NCBI GenBank assembly: GCA_965248935.1
Contig: OZ252214.1
Span: forward strand, 4,588,001-4,652,000
Reading direction: 5' to 3'
Origin: G032773895 sp965248935
Lineage (GTDB): Bacteria; Pseudomonadota; Gammaproteobacteria; Pseudomonadales; Cellvibrionaceae
Length of the DNA stretch: 64,000 bases
The notes beneath the pieces were generated by a model. It saw nothing but the letters and a program-made list of their open reading frames with translations. It was not told the DNA's origin and did not search any database. Positions within the stretch are counted from its first letter, which is position 1, and the number at the start of each line of letters is the position of its first letter. The translations under genes were made by a program, and so were the position numbers. Positions 1 through 8,284 of the stretch are shown piece by piece.

Positions 1-123
1 AGAAAATTGCCGACGCTGAGCCTGCTTCATACACTCTTCGAGTTGTTGAATGTAGGCGTCTTTGCGAAGTAATTGTCTTTTTAAGTCAACAATTTCTTGT
101 TGTAAGTCATTGGGTGATTCCAT
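1..123 (-). CDS. tnpC: IS66 transposase TnpC, N-terminal fragment (cut by window edge)
   Basis: The ATG at 123-121 opens a frame that stays open to base 1 and encodes about 41 residues. They form a hydrophilic leucine-zipper-like helix rich in Gln, Glu, Lys and Arg, with the pattern LKRQLLRKDAYIQQLEE followed by RRQF. This matches the coiled-coil N-terminus of IS66 DDE transposases, which are about 500 residues long. It lies 24 bases downstream of tnpB. The catalytic domain is outside the window, so whether the gene is intact cannot be seen. Confidence 0.75.
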   Translation of the reverse strand, partial: MESPNDLQQEIVDLKRQLLRKDAYIQQLEECMKQAQRRQFS

Positions 124-147
124 TTCTGGATTATACCAAAAACGGGA

Positions 148-504
148 TTAATTCACGCTAGAAAATTCAATAAAGTCATGAGGTTTAAAACGCTGTATAT
201 CAAAACCTCGCAACAACCAATCCCATTGCTCGTGATGAATAACGACGGTTTCATCCTTGTTCTTTCTTGGCCATTTGAATTTATCCTTTTCTAAGCGTTT
301 ATACCATAGGGCAAATCCTGTGCTATCCCAATATAAGGCTTTCAACTTATCCCGTTTTTTATTGCAAAAGACAAAAAGCGCGCCGGAGCAGGAGGAGAGT
401 CCCATGGCCTCATCCACAATGACGCTTAAGCCATTAATCGATTTTCTAAAATCTACCGGGTCGCGGTGTAGGTAGATATCAACCGAAGAAGACCAGTGAA
501 TCAT
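148..504 (-). CDS. tnpB: IS66-family accessory protein TnpB (IS66 Orf2)
   Basis: 118 residues, the usual length for IS66 Orf2. The diagnostic patterns are all present: a start with a YLHRDPVDFRKSINGL-like stretch, then LFVFCNKKRDKLKALYWD, then GFALWYKRLEKDKFKWP. The protein is required for transposition in the family, but its biochemical role is poorly defined. Its start codon overlaps the stop of tnpA (ATGA), which implies translational coupling. It is complete and shows no frame damage. Confidence 0.93.
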   Translation of the reverse strand: MIHWSSSVDIYLHRDPVDFRKSINGLSVIVDEAMGLSSCSGALFVFCNKKRDKLKALYWDSTGFALWYKRLEKDKFKWPRKNKDETVVIHHEQWDWLLRGFDIQRFKPHDFIEFSSVN

Positions 505-791
505 AAGAGCCCCTTAACGACCTCCGCAACGAACTGCGGTGATGATGAAGGCAAAAGTAATTCGACACCATGATAGTAGAGGCGTATGTCTTGCGTTATC
601 ACGGGAGAGGGATTCATTCGCTTTGCTTTAACAAACACAACCGCCTCTGGAGCCTCTTTAAGTTGCTTCTTTCGTAAGCTAAAATACTTCGAACACATCG
701 TATGTTCTTTGCAAAACTGTGCTTGGCTTAATCCACTCGATTCTTGCTGTTTGAACAAGGATAACCAATCTTCAATGCTTCGTTTGATCAT
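501..791 (-). CDS. tnpA: IS66-family accessory protein TnpA (HTH)
   Basis: A small helix-turn-helix-like protein of about 96 residues from the ATG at 791. An upstream ATG at 824 would add eleven residues but lies inside the 82-bp terminal repeat, so 791 is preferred. The sequence WLSLFKQQESSGLSQAQFCKE followed by the C-terminal ending VAEVVKGLL is characteristic of IS66 Orf1. It is first in the tnpA-tnpB-tnpC operon. The gene is intact. Confidence 0.88.
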   Translation of the reverse strand: MIKRSIEDWLSLFKQQESSGLSQAQFCKEHTMCSKYFSLRKKQLKEAPEAVVFVKAKRMNPSPVITQDIRLYYHGVELLLPSSSPQFVAEVVKGLL

Positions 792-792
792 G

Positions 793-874
793 AGTAAGCT
801 CTCCCAAAAAATTAGAAGATTCACTCTATAGGAATCAGATTAGATTAACAGTGTGCAGTTGGATTAACGCTTAC
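793..874. repeat. 82-bp direct repeat, copy 1 (IS66 left terminus)
   Basis: Bases 793-874 are identical to 3923-4004 in the same orientation. This copy is the genuine outer end of the IS66 element: it ends two bases before the tnpA start codon and begins, on the minus strand, with GTAAGCG. Confidence 0.9.
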
Positions 875-892
875 ATAAGGTTGATATAAAAA

Positions 893-924
893 AGCCAAAA
901 TCGTCTGTTATGATGATTTTGGCT
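893..924 (-). terminator. Rho-independent terminator of the transposition operon
   Basis: A ten-base perfect stem (AGCCAAAATC / GATTTTGGCT) with a twelve-base loop, followed on the minus strand by TTTTTT. It lies 29 bases beyond the stop of the ATPase gene, so it ends the transposon operon. Confidence 0.8.
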
Positions 925-952
925 GATTAACTATTCTAGATGGTCTAAGCGT

Positions 953-1759
953 TTATGATACTTGTTGTTTAATCAACTCGTCATGGCTCCGCCAATGCGG
1001 CTGTATCAATACGCCATTCACATGTGCGATGGTAACGATTTTCTGAGCCTGTGTTGCGGCATCAATCAAACTGGCGTAACAGAGGTTTCTGCATAAGCGT
1101 AAATTACCTTGAGCGCTGCGTATGATAAGTTCCATCGCGCCTTCATTAAAGGTGTTGACTCCCATCCTAACAGCTTCCAGTTCCTTCACAATATAGCGTT
1201 CCATATCGTCATTATTTTGCCGTTTAATATTGGCAGAATAGGTAATTCGACTTTTGATGTCTTGATTGACGTTGAGCGACAAATAATGCAATAAATCCCG
1301 TTGACCAAACAACACCAGATTGTGCTTTTTGGGAAACCGCTCGAACAATAATCGCAACTTCCTCAGTACCTGCATGTCGAGTAAATGTGCTTCATCAATC
1401 AGTATATAAAGTGTTTTACGGTCTTTTATATGATTGTAGGCGCAGGTAATAAGTTCTTTCTCAAGTGCCTTTTCAGGTACTTCAATTTTAAAGGAGTCTG
1501 CAAGTTGCGTGAGTATTTGCCAATAAGTATGTAAGGTTCTAGAACAAGAAACAACCGTTACATCGCGTTCTTTTTCTAGTGATTCAATGTGCTCCCTAAG
1601 CACACTTTTACCTACCCCTGGCTCACCAATTACAACAGAAAAGCCACCTTGTTGCGAATGAATTTTAATAATGTCGAATATTTGCTTTTGTTGGTTTAGC
1701 AAAGTTAAATCGGTTCGGCTAAACGGCTCTTTTGTGGTCGCATGAATGGATTTAATCAT
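953..1759 (-). CDS. TniB/ExeA-like AAA ATPase, transposition helper
   Basis: 268 residues. Walker A is GEPGVGKS at about residues 44-51 and Walker B is LYILIDEAHLL at about 118-128, followed by a sensor-like LVLFGQRDL stretch. The overall plan (P-loop near the N-terminus, LRKLRLLFERF after Walker B, C-terminal helical region) matches the ATPases that partner DDE transposases in Tn5053/Tn7-type elements, and ExeA. Such proteins bind ATP and pass target DNA to the transposase. The start overlaps the transposase stop by four bases. The frame is intact although its transposase is not. Confidence 0.82.
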   Translation of the reverse strand: MIKSIHATTKEPFSRTDLTLLNQQKQIFDIIKIHSQQGGFSVVIGEPGVGKSVLREHIESLEKERDVTVVSCSRTLHTYWQILTQLADSFKIEVPEKALEKELITCAYNHIKDRKTLYILIDEAHLLDMQVLRKLRLLFERFPKKHNLVLFGQRDLLHYLSLNVNQDIKSRITYSANIKRQNNDDMERYIVKELEAVRMGVNTFNEGAMELIIRSAQGNLRLCRNLCYASLIDAATQAQKIVTIAHVNGVLIQPHWRSHDELIKQQVS

Positions 1760-3022
1760 TCGGCTTCTCCTTGGCCAGCCTTGCGCAGGTTGGCGTTATA
1801 CACAAGGTTGACGGGGCTGGCTTCGCCCATGCGCTGGTCGTTAAAGTACACTATAAACCGTTGTTTGTTGTTGCGATCAAACCGCACCTGTATTTTCTTT
1901 TCCCGAAGGTCTACGGGACACTCCCATTTGTTTGAGTTAATGGAAAATACATTGGTTTTTGATACTTTACGGGTTTCTTCTACAAAGAAAACCTCTTCCG
2001 TATATTCATCATCCACTAAGAAGTGAATGCGACTATGGTCGAGGGCAAAGCGATCGATGGGACGCATTTGAATACTGCTGTGCTTTTGGTTGTTGTACTC
2101 GTTCTCTATCCAGTCATGGGTCTTGTCATTAAGCTCTTCAAGAGAAGTGAAGGTAAGATGCTGTACTAAAAAACGATCACGAAAGCCCCTAAAAAATCGT
2201 TCTATTTTACCTTTGGCGGCCCCATCCCGAACGGGTGCATGAGAGAGTAAAATGTTGAGCCTTATGCACGCTTGCAGGATTTCTTTAGATTTGTAATTCG
2301 AGCCATTATCAAAATACAATCGATCGGGTTTGCCGCGTTTGAATAATGCGGTTCGGAAGGCGTCGACCATATTCTCGGTGTTGTCGTTGTAAAAGAACTG
2401 ACCGTGGGTGATGACGCGACTCGCATCATCAATACCAAAAGTAGGCGCTTTAGGCGAAGGCAATAAGAAACGTCTTTTTCCTCGAACCGTCGGTTTGTTT
2501 GATCGACGGCCCGTACATCGTGTCAGCTTGCCATAGTTCATTAGCAAACTGCATGGCAAACGAATGTCGAAGTTTTTTAGTGGTCTCAGTGTTAAGTAAA
2601 TCATTCTCTCGCACCATGCGATAAAAAGAGGTTTGTGAGAGCTGGCTTCGTTTAAAGTAGTTTTTTTGCATCAACTGTCGATACAGTGCCATTTTAGGAA
2701 CGATACCCACTTTGTTCCTACTCAAGGTTGGAATGATGTCATTAATGGCCTCAGCCAACTCATTGACCTGCACTTTCCGATAACTGTTTTTATCACTTCG
2801 AGTTTTATTATCTAAGGTTGTTATGCCACGTTTTTTAAACCGGTAGAGCCAGGTACTGATCGTTCGCCATGTGAATCGATAGTGACAATCCGTTTGTTCG
2901 TCAACAAATGTCCGTTCAGCCACGCTTTGTATTCGGGCTCGAATACTATTTCCGGGCGCGTAATCAATGGCGCTGAGTACGCGCAGTCGTAATTCTAAGG
3001 GAGGCTTTTTTAAAGAAGTCAT
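1756..3022 (-). pseudogene. DDE (rve-fold) transposase, broken by a ~22-bp insertion
   Basis: The N-terminal half starts at the ATG at 3022 after GGAACAAT, giving MTSLKKPPLELR. It carries helix-turn-helix-like segments and the first catalytic Asp in ELWQADTMYGP, then stops after KKTFLIAFA. The second half resumes in another frame at IDDASRV and supplies the second Asp (YFDNGSNY) and the Glu (AAKGKIERFF). Removing about 22 bases near 2438-2459 joins LIAF directly to IDDASR, the normal family sequence. The break is therefore a small insertion and not a programmed shift. Its stop overlaps the ATPase start. Translation of the pieces may still occur, but no complete catalytic triad is made. Confidence 0.85.
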
Positions 3023-3198
3023 TATTGTTCCTTGGGTGAATGAATTTTCTCGGACAATATCGACATTTATATTCGACTTGAATGACCTTGTCTGTTGCGC
3101 AACAGATGCGATAAAAAAAACAGATGTGATGTGTGTTTGATTCGACGGTAAGTTTGAAATAATTATCATCACGAATAAACGATACAGGCTAAGCTGTA

Positions 3199-3795
3199 TT
3201 ATAAAAATGATTGTTGCTGGTCTATCTGGTAACTCATACAGCCGTTATTTGTCAAAGTAAATAGTCGATCTAATGTTGGAAGCAGGTGTTTTAAATAATG
3301 GTTTGATGAAGGGAAGACATTAGAATATCCATGGGTTCTACTTTTCAAAAAGCTTCGATAGTGACTGAGTTTAAACATTAATCGCTTGAGCCATCGCCAT
3401 GCATTTCTCGGCTCAGGCTGTCCTGTCGCTTGACAATAAGCATCACTGATATTCATGTTCGCCATCAAGGCAGTGATGAACAGAAATAGGTGGACGGCGG
3501 CGTATCGATAAGTAGGTACTTCATCGGCAATATAGATTTGAAATGTGCGACCGCAACCACTTCGGCCATAACGATTGGAGCAAAACAGGCGTTTCCCAAC
3601 TTTTTCGGCTTGAACGATTGAGCGTTGCTTGTAAATAATGCCATGCGAGACGAATTGGTCGCTTTTCAGGCAGTGAGTACATTCAAGTTCATTCTGATGG
3701 TAATTGAGGGATTGGGTAAAGGCATGAATGGAGTCAAAATCTGAGTAAAATCGTTTCATTCGACGATTAAACAAAATTTGAACGATGGACATCAA
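3199..3795 (-). CDS. Zinc-ribbon protein of the transposon, function unknown
   Basis: About 198 residues from the ATG at 3795; internal ATG codons a few residues on are alternatives. A CTHC ... LFCSNRYGRSGCGRTFQ arrangement resembles a treble or ribbon zinc finger like those at the N-termini of IS1/IS1595-type transposases. A hydrophobic helix (YAAVHLFLFITALMANM) follows, then AYCQATGQPEPRNAWRWLKRL. It comes first in the operon before the transposase. A target-binding role is an inference from position and the zinc ribbon. No catalytic residues are recognised. Confidence 0.6.
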   Translation of the reverse strand: MMSIVQILFNRRMKRFYSDFDSIHAFTQSLNYHQNELECTHCLKSDQFVSHGIIYKQRSIVQAEKVGKRLFCSNRYGRSGCGRTFQIYIADEVPTYRYAAVHLFLFITALMANMNISDAYCQATGQPEPRNAWRWLKRLMFKLSHYRSFLKSRTHGYSNVFPSSNHYLKHLLPTLDRLFTLTNNGCMSYQIDQQQSFL

Positions 3796-3922
3796 ATAAA
3801 AATTTTGGGTTTTTTCTGTAGAAATTTATATTCCCAGATTAGCGTCATAAGGGAATGGTAGGGTGAGCGGGCTAATTTGGTTGGGAAAGCACCGATCTTA
3901 AGGTGTTAGATTGGGAAATAAC

Positions 3923-4004
3923 AGTAAGCTCTCCCAAAAAATTAGAAGATTCACTCTATAGGAATCAGATTAGATTAACAGTGTGCAGTTGGATTAACGC
4001 TTAC
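3923..4004. repeat. 82-bp direct repeat, copy 2 (orphan IS66 terminus)
   Basis: Identical to 793-874 and in the same orientation, again ending in the outward IS66 signature GTAAGCG on the minus strand, but not followed by IS66 genes. It marks the right boundary of the inner transposon and is probably left by a second IS66 copy or by recombination. Confidence 0.88.
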
Positions 4005-4253
4005 GAAGAGCCTGTAGTGTGGGGAGGAGGAGTTGACGTGTTCTAGAGCGATATGAGAATAAGGCGGGATAGGGCTTATCGGGAAGGGTCTGAAGAGAAA
4101 ATCCACTCTATATCTGTGCTGGAAAACAGCAAATATCAAAATGCTTTGGGCGTCTTTTCCAAGAATAAAATGACTAAGGCGCAATTGCTTGAACGCTTAT
4201 CCTGAATTGGATGTAAGAAAAACAGCATCAAAGCTTTCGTTTAACATAAAGCG
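4005..4253. other. Non-coding stretch after the transposon
   Basis: No convincing gene in either strand. Short open frames here have no recognisable sequence or ribosome-binding site. Probably decayed DNA at the edge of the mobile region. Confidence 0.5.
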
Positions 4254-4358
4254 TATGAATTCAGGCGGCCTACTAAAAACATTTCTTAATGTTTACTGAC
4301 TTTCTTTTGTCGGGAAAATACTACAGCGGACTGTTATAACAGTCCGCCTGAATTCATA
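4254..4358. repeat. MITE-like element with 15-bp perfect inverted ends and an internal palindrome
   Basis: TATGAATTCAGGCGG at 4254-4268 is the exact reverse complement of 4344-4358, with 75 bases between. Overlapping the right arm is a perfect 22-base palindrome at 4326-4347, with half-site GCGGACTGTTA. There is no coding capacity. It may be a miniature transposable element or a strong secondary-structure element. It lies downstream of the CBS gene on that gene's strand and could also act as its terminator. Confidence 0.6.
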
Positions 4359-4416
4359 TAACGGCTACATTTAGCTGTATTTAATTTACTACAATATACG
4401 GAATAGTTGTTTTTAA

Positions 4417-4848
4417 CTATTCGTTCATGTCTTCGGTTGTATCGTGTTCCATCATGGAATCTTTAAAGGCTTGCAAAACACTGCGGGCACTAATTTGCCC
4501 AATAAATTTGCCGTTTTCAACCACGGGCATTCTGCGGTGTTTGGTATTAAGAATTTTTTGTGCGGCGTCAATTAAGCTTGTATGTGTTGGCATAAACTCG
4601 ATATCACCCGTATGCATAAAGTCGCCGACAGTGCCGCCTCCTTCATGATAATAGCCAGCGTGAATAATGGCTTTTAGGCAATCTAACTCCGAAATGACAC
4701 CCACGACTTCTTTCTTTTCGTTGAGAACGGTTCCGCCCGTCACTTTCCTTTGTAATAAAACATGGATAGCGTCATAAATATCCGTATCGGCTGTGAATGT
4801 CACAGGTTGAACTGACATATAAGAGTCAACTTCAAAGGAGTCGAGCAT
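4417..4848 (-). CDS. Tandem CBS-domain protein
   Basis: 143 residues made almost entirely of two CBS motifs. The first runs from about residue 9 (SYMSVQPVTFTADTDIYDAI) to DCLKAII. The second runs from about 74 (VGDFMH) through HRRMPVVENGKFIGQISARSVLQAF. Paired CBS domains fold into a Bateman module that binds adenine nucleotides and usually regulates a partner. No enzyme or channel domain is attached, so it is a free-standing cytoplasmic sensor. It stands alone, divergent from nuoA across 465 bases. Its partner cannot be told from context. Confidence 0.85.
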   Translation of the reverse strand: MLDSFEVDSYMSVQPVTFTADTDIYDAIHVLLQRKVTGGTVLNEKKEVVGVISELDCLKAIIHAGYYHEGGGTVGDFMHTGDIEFMPTHTSLIDAAQKILNTKHRRMPVVENGKFIGQISARSVLQAFKDSMMEHDTTEDMNE

Positions 4849-5179
4849 AATTGTGTCCCCGGTGTTAGTGAAAATCTAGATATAAAATCTAGCAAGCCTT
4901 ATTGTGTTGTGAGAGTTTGCATACAAGCAAGGTTCTTAATAATTATATTAGTTTCATTTTCACGTCATTTTCTTATTAGTCAAGAAAATCTCGAAGTTGC
5001 ACATAGGTTTATAGTCAAAAGATTTAAAAAAGGCAATGCTGTATTTCTGAATGATATATAAAGTGCTAATAATATATGCGTTTAACTTCTATTAAGCGAG
5101 TTTTAATATCTTAAAAAGAAGCAAAAAAAGACTTGAAGGAATTTATATTCCTGCTTCGAATATATTTGCAACTTTTAGG

Positions 5180-5209
5180 TTGTAAAAACTATTAAGGATG
5201 GCATACACT
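5180..5209 (+). promoter_or_regulatory. Possible sigma-70 promoter for the nuo operon
   Basis: TTGTAA at 5180-5185 and TACACT at 5204-5209, separated by 18 bases, about 105 bases upstream of nuoA. The match is moderate and found only by eye. The rest of 4849-5313 is AT-rich and shows no gene. Confidence 0.3.
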
Positions 5210-5313
5210 CGTTGCGATCTCGTACTGATTTACCACTGCATGTTTTGTGGTTAGTACCCGGCAAGTTTTACTCGTTTTATTGTCGAAGTAAGAAAGTTTG
5301 GGGGTAGTTAGTT

Positions 5314-5730
5314 TTGAGTTATGGTGCGTTAATAGTCCAGCATTTGTGGCCTTTGGTCACTTACCTTGTGCTTGTAGTCGGACTAGTTTGTGCGATGCTG
5401 CTAGGGCCATTTTTTCTCGGTTCAAAACGCAATGCTAGGGCAACAGGTGAGCCTTATGAAAGCGGCATTGTTCCAGTCGGTTCAGCGCAGTATCGTGTGC
5501 CCATCCCGTTTTATCTCTTCGCAATATTCTTTGTGATCTTCGATTTAGAAGCCGTATTCCTATTCGCCTGGGCTATTTCAGTCAGGGAAGTAGGCTGGCT
5601 TGGTTTTATCGAAGCCACAGTATTTATTTTTATATTACTTGTCGCACTTATTTACCTCTGGCGCATGGGGGCGTTGGATTGGCGTACGAAACGACAGAAA
5701 GCAGATAGGGCCAAGGTTATTCCTCGGTAA
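5314..5730 (+). CDS. nuoA: NADH-quinone oxidoreductase subunit A
   Basis: 138 residues, a membrane subunit of complex I. Three transmembrane helices are visible: about residues 11-33, 65-88 and 95-115. The conserved TM1-TM2 loop has the family's ESGIVPVGSAQYRVPIPFYL and the TM2 start IFDLEAVFLFAW. The frame begins at a TTG (TTG AGT TAT) because no ATG precedes the conserved part; GGGGGTAG a few bases upstream could be its ribosome-binding site. First gene of the nuo operon, 108 bases before nuoB. Loop cysteine and glutamate positions near the quinone site look normal. Confidence 0.95.
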   Translation: MSYGALIVQHLWPLVTYLVLVVGLVCAMLLGPFFLGSKRNARATGEPYESGIVPVGSAQYRVPIPFYLFAIFFVIFDLEAVFLFAWAISVREVGWLGFIEATVFIFILLVALIYLWRMGALDWRTKRQKADRAKVIPR

Positions 5731-5838
5731 TTTAGCCCGCATAAGATGTTCAGTTATTGAGCTTTCGTTAATGAGAAGCTTACTGGTTAAAGTCTGAAAA
5801 AAATAACAATTACGCTGTTGCCTTGAGAGCATTTGACT

Positions 5839-6492
5839 ATGTCAGTTATTAGTAATTCGAGCAGGATAAGCGCTAAAGATCTTGAGCCTGCCACAGGTTC
5901 GCCTATGGACGGAATCGAACAGGTTATCAAGAAAAACATTATGCTAGCCAAGTTGGACGACCTTATTTCCTGGGGGCAGTCCAACTCTCTTTGGCCTTTC
6001 AATTTTGGTTTATCATGCTGTTACGTTGAAATGGCAACGGCTTTTACCAGCCGTCACGATATTGCACGATTTGGTGCAGAAGTGATTCGTGCAACGCCTC
6101 GTCAAGCCGATGTGATGGTTATTTCCGGTACCGTATTTCGTAAAATGGCTCCGGTAGTTCAACGACTATACGAGCAACTTCTCGAACCCAAATGGATTAT
6201 CTCCATGGGCAGTTGTGCTAATTCTGGCGGTCTGTATGACATCTACAGCGTTGTACAGGGTGTCGATAAGTTCTTACCTGTGGACGTCTATGTTCCCGGT
6301 TGTCCTCCAAGGCCGGAATCGCTTATGCAAGGCTTATTACTTCTGCAAAAATCCATTAAGGCTGAACAGCGACCCTTAAGCTGGGTGGTGGGAGATCAAG
6401 GTGTGCATAAAGCTGACATGCCCAGCCAAAGAGATTTAAAAACCCCAGAAAGAATGAAAGAAACCATTTTACGTTCGCCAGACGAGGTTTAA
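5839..6492 (+). CDS. nuoB: NADH-quinone oxidoreductase subunit B (N2 cluster)
   Basis: About 217 residues. It carries the terminal [4Fe-4S] cluster N2 that hands electrons to quinone. The ligands are visible: the tandem cysteines in LSCCYVEMA, then GSCANSGG and VPGCPPRPE. I chose the ATG at 5839 because GAGAG lies about ten bases upstream; a TTG at 5833 would add two residues. It sits at the junction of peripheral and membrane arms with NuoCD. It ends four bases before nuoC-nuoD starts. Confidence 0.96.
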   Translation: MSVISNSSRISAKDLEPATGSPMDGIEQVIKKNIMLAKLDDLISWGQSNSLWPFNFGLSCCYVEMATAFTSRHDIARFGAEVIRATPRQADVMVISGTVFRKMAPVVQRLYEQLLEPKWIISMGSCANSGGLYDIYSVVQGVDKFLPVDVYVPGCPPRPESLMQGLLLLQKSIKAEQRPLSWVVGDQGVHKADMPSQRDLKTPERMKETILRSPDEV

Positions 6493-6496
6493 TTGA

Positions 6497-8278
6497 ATGA
6501 GTGTGGCAGAACAAAGGCAAAACGCAGAGACTCGCTATTCCTATAAAATTCTCTCAGATATTGGCGCAGAATTTAGCGATTTCGATTTAATTGAACAACC
6601 CACATTTGACTCTATTCCCACACTCTGGGTGAAAAGGGCTAATGTTAGAAAAGTGCTGCGTTACCTAAGGGGGCAGGTATCGCAACCCTATGTCATGATG
6701 TACGACCTTACCGCTATTGATGAACGAGTAAGAAAAAATAGAGCAGGGCAACCAGACAGTGAATTTACCCTTGTTTATCAGTTGCTCTCTTTTCAACGCA
6801 ACGAATTTATACGCATTAAAGTGGCGCTGTTCGATAGCGACTTAAGCATAGAAACCATTTCAGATATTTGGCCAAACGCGAATTGGTACGAGCGTGAATG
6901 CTACGATATGTTTGGCATTAGCTTTAATAATCATCCCACTCCCTACCCACTAATCATGCCGTCCACTTGGCAGGGGTTTCCGTTGCGTAAAGAGCATCCT
7001 GCAAGGGCAACGGAAATGGAACCCTTTAGCCTTTCCGATGAAGTTCAAGATCAAGAGCAGGAAGCATTGAGGTTCGACCCTGAACGCTGGGGAATGAGTC
7101 GTTCGAAAGATAATACCGACTATATGTTTTTAAACTTAGGGCCTAATCACCCAAGTGTACATGGCGTTTTTCGTATTGCTCTTCAGTTGAGTGGAGAAGA
7201 AATTGTTGATGCGGTGCCTGATATTGGTTACCACCACCGTGGTGCTGAGAAAATGGGCGAACGCCAACCTTGGCACAGTTACATGCCCTATACCGACCGA
7301 ATTGATTATTTGGGTGGTGTGATGAACAACCTGCCATATGTGATGGCAATAGAAAAAATGGCGGGCATTCAGGTTCCCGATCGAGTTAAAACCATTCGTA
7401 TCATGTTGTCGGAATGTTTTCGAATTCAGAGCCATTTTTTATACATAGGAACCTTTGCTCAAGATATTGGGCAAATGTCGCCGATCTTCTACATATTTAA
7501 AGACCGAGAGTTTTTATTTAACTTTATCGAAACCATTACCGGCGGGCGTATGCACCCTAGCTGGTTTCGAATTGGTGGTGTTGCACAGGACTTACCAAAC
7601 AAATGGGATAAGAAGTTAAGAGAATTTTTACGTTTCATGCCAAAGAAAATGGACGAATACCAGAGCATGATTATGGATAACCGAATTATCAAACAGCGAA
7701 CAGTCGGTGTCGGTGTCTGTAATACAGCGGAAGCATTTGATTGGGGCGTAACCGGAGGAAACCTAAGAGCGACTGGTTTTGGTTGGGATATGCGCAAGGA
7801 AATGCCCTATTCGGGTTACGAGAATTTTGATTTTGACATCCCCATAGGTGATAACGGTGATGTATATGATCGAGCCATGGTGCGTTTTGACGAAATTCGT
7901 CAGAGCTTAAGAATTATAGAGCAATGTGTCAACAATATGCCCGAAGGGCCTTACAAAGCAGACCACCCTTTAACGACTCCGCCGCCAAAACATCGCACCA
8001 TGCAAGATATTGAAACCCTGATTCACCACTTTGTTCATGAAAGCTGGGGGCCGGTGATTCCCGCAGGGGAGTCCTGTACACCCATTGAGGGAACAAAGGG
8101 GTTAAATAGCTACTACTTAGTGAGTGATGGCAGCACTACGTCGTATCGCACACGTATTCGAACGCCCTCATTTACGCACCTACAGCAAATACCTGCAATG
8201 TCTCGTGGAATGATGGTGGCGGACCTTATTGCGATAATCGCCAGCATTGATTTTGTTATGGCCGACGTGGATCGATAG
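6497..8278 (+). CDS. nuoC: NADH-quinone oxidoreductase fused subunits C/D
   Basis: 593 residues. The NuoC part (30-kDa subunit, about residues 1-190) has WPNANWYERECYDMFGI and the HPTPYPLIMPSTWQGFPLRK stretch. The NuoD part (49-kDa subunit, about 205-593) has LGPNHPSVHGVFRI, YHHRGAEKMGERQPW and the C-terminal DVDR that lines the quinone pocket. The C-D fusion is typical of Enterobacteria, Pseudomonas and related gammaproteobacteria and helps place the organism. It forms the quinone-binding cavity with NuoB. The frame is intact throughout. Confidence 0.97.
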   Translation: MSVAEQRQNAETRYSYKILSDIGAEFSDFDLIEQPTFDSIPTLWVKRANVRKVLRYLRGQVSQPYVMMYDLTAIDERVRKNRAGQPDSEFTLVYQLLSFQRNEFIRIKVALFDSDLSIETISDIWPNANWYERECYDMFGISFNNHPTPYPLIMPSTWQGFPLRKEHPARATEMEPFSLSDEVQDQEQEALRFDPERWGMSRSKDNTDYMFLNLGPNHPSVHGVFRIALQLSGEEIVDAVPDIGYHHRGAEKMGERQPWHSYMPYTDRIDYLGGVMNNLPYVMAIEKMAGIQVPDRVKTIRIMLSECFRIQSHFLYIGTFAQDIGQMSPIFYIFKDREFLFNFIETITGGRMHPSWFRIGGVAQDLPNKWDKKLREFLRFMPKKMDEYQSMIMDNRIIKQRTVGVGVCNTAEAFDWGVTGGNLRATGFGWDMRKEMPYSGYENFDFDIPIGDNGDVYDRAMVRFDEIRQSLRIIEQCVNNMPEGPYKADHPLTTPPPKHRTMQDIETLIHHFVHESWGPVIPAGESCTPIEGTKGLNSYYLVSDGSTTSYRTRIRTPSFTHLQQIPAMSRGMMVADLIAIIASIDFVMADVDR

Positions 8279-8284
8279 GAGAAA

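Larger units (their letters stand above)
1..874 (-). mobile_element. IS66-family insertion sequence, 5' part (runs off the window)
   Basis: On the minus strand the element starts at 874 with GTAAGCG, the usual terminal sequence of IS66-family elements, and carries the family's gene order tnpA-tnpB-tnpC. The end of tnpC and the other terminus lie beyond base 1. tnpA and tnpB overlap by ATGA. tnpA and tnpB appear intact in this part. The first 82 bases of the element recur at 3923-4004. Confidence 0.85.
875..3922 (-). mobile_element. Three-gene transposon with ATPase helper, inactivated
   Basis: The segment between the two 82-bp repeats holds three minus-strand genes in order: a zinc-ribbon protein, a DDE transposase and an AAA ATPase, closed by a terminator. 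A DDE transposase paired with a TniB/ExeA-like ATPase is the arrangement of Tn7-, Tn5053- and IS21-like elements. I could not identify clear terminal inverted repeats. The transposase frame is broken, so the element cannot move by itself. The family is not assigned. Confidence 0.65.

Noticed and set aside
2450..2604. Programmed frameshift in the transposase
   Set aside because: There is no slippery sequence; a clean 22-base insert explains the break and removal restores the family sequence.
7136..7435. Long antisense frames within nuo genes
   Set aside because: Antisense to highly conserved complex I genes, without start signals; typical shadow frames.
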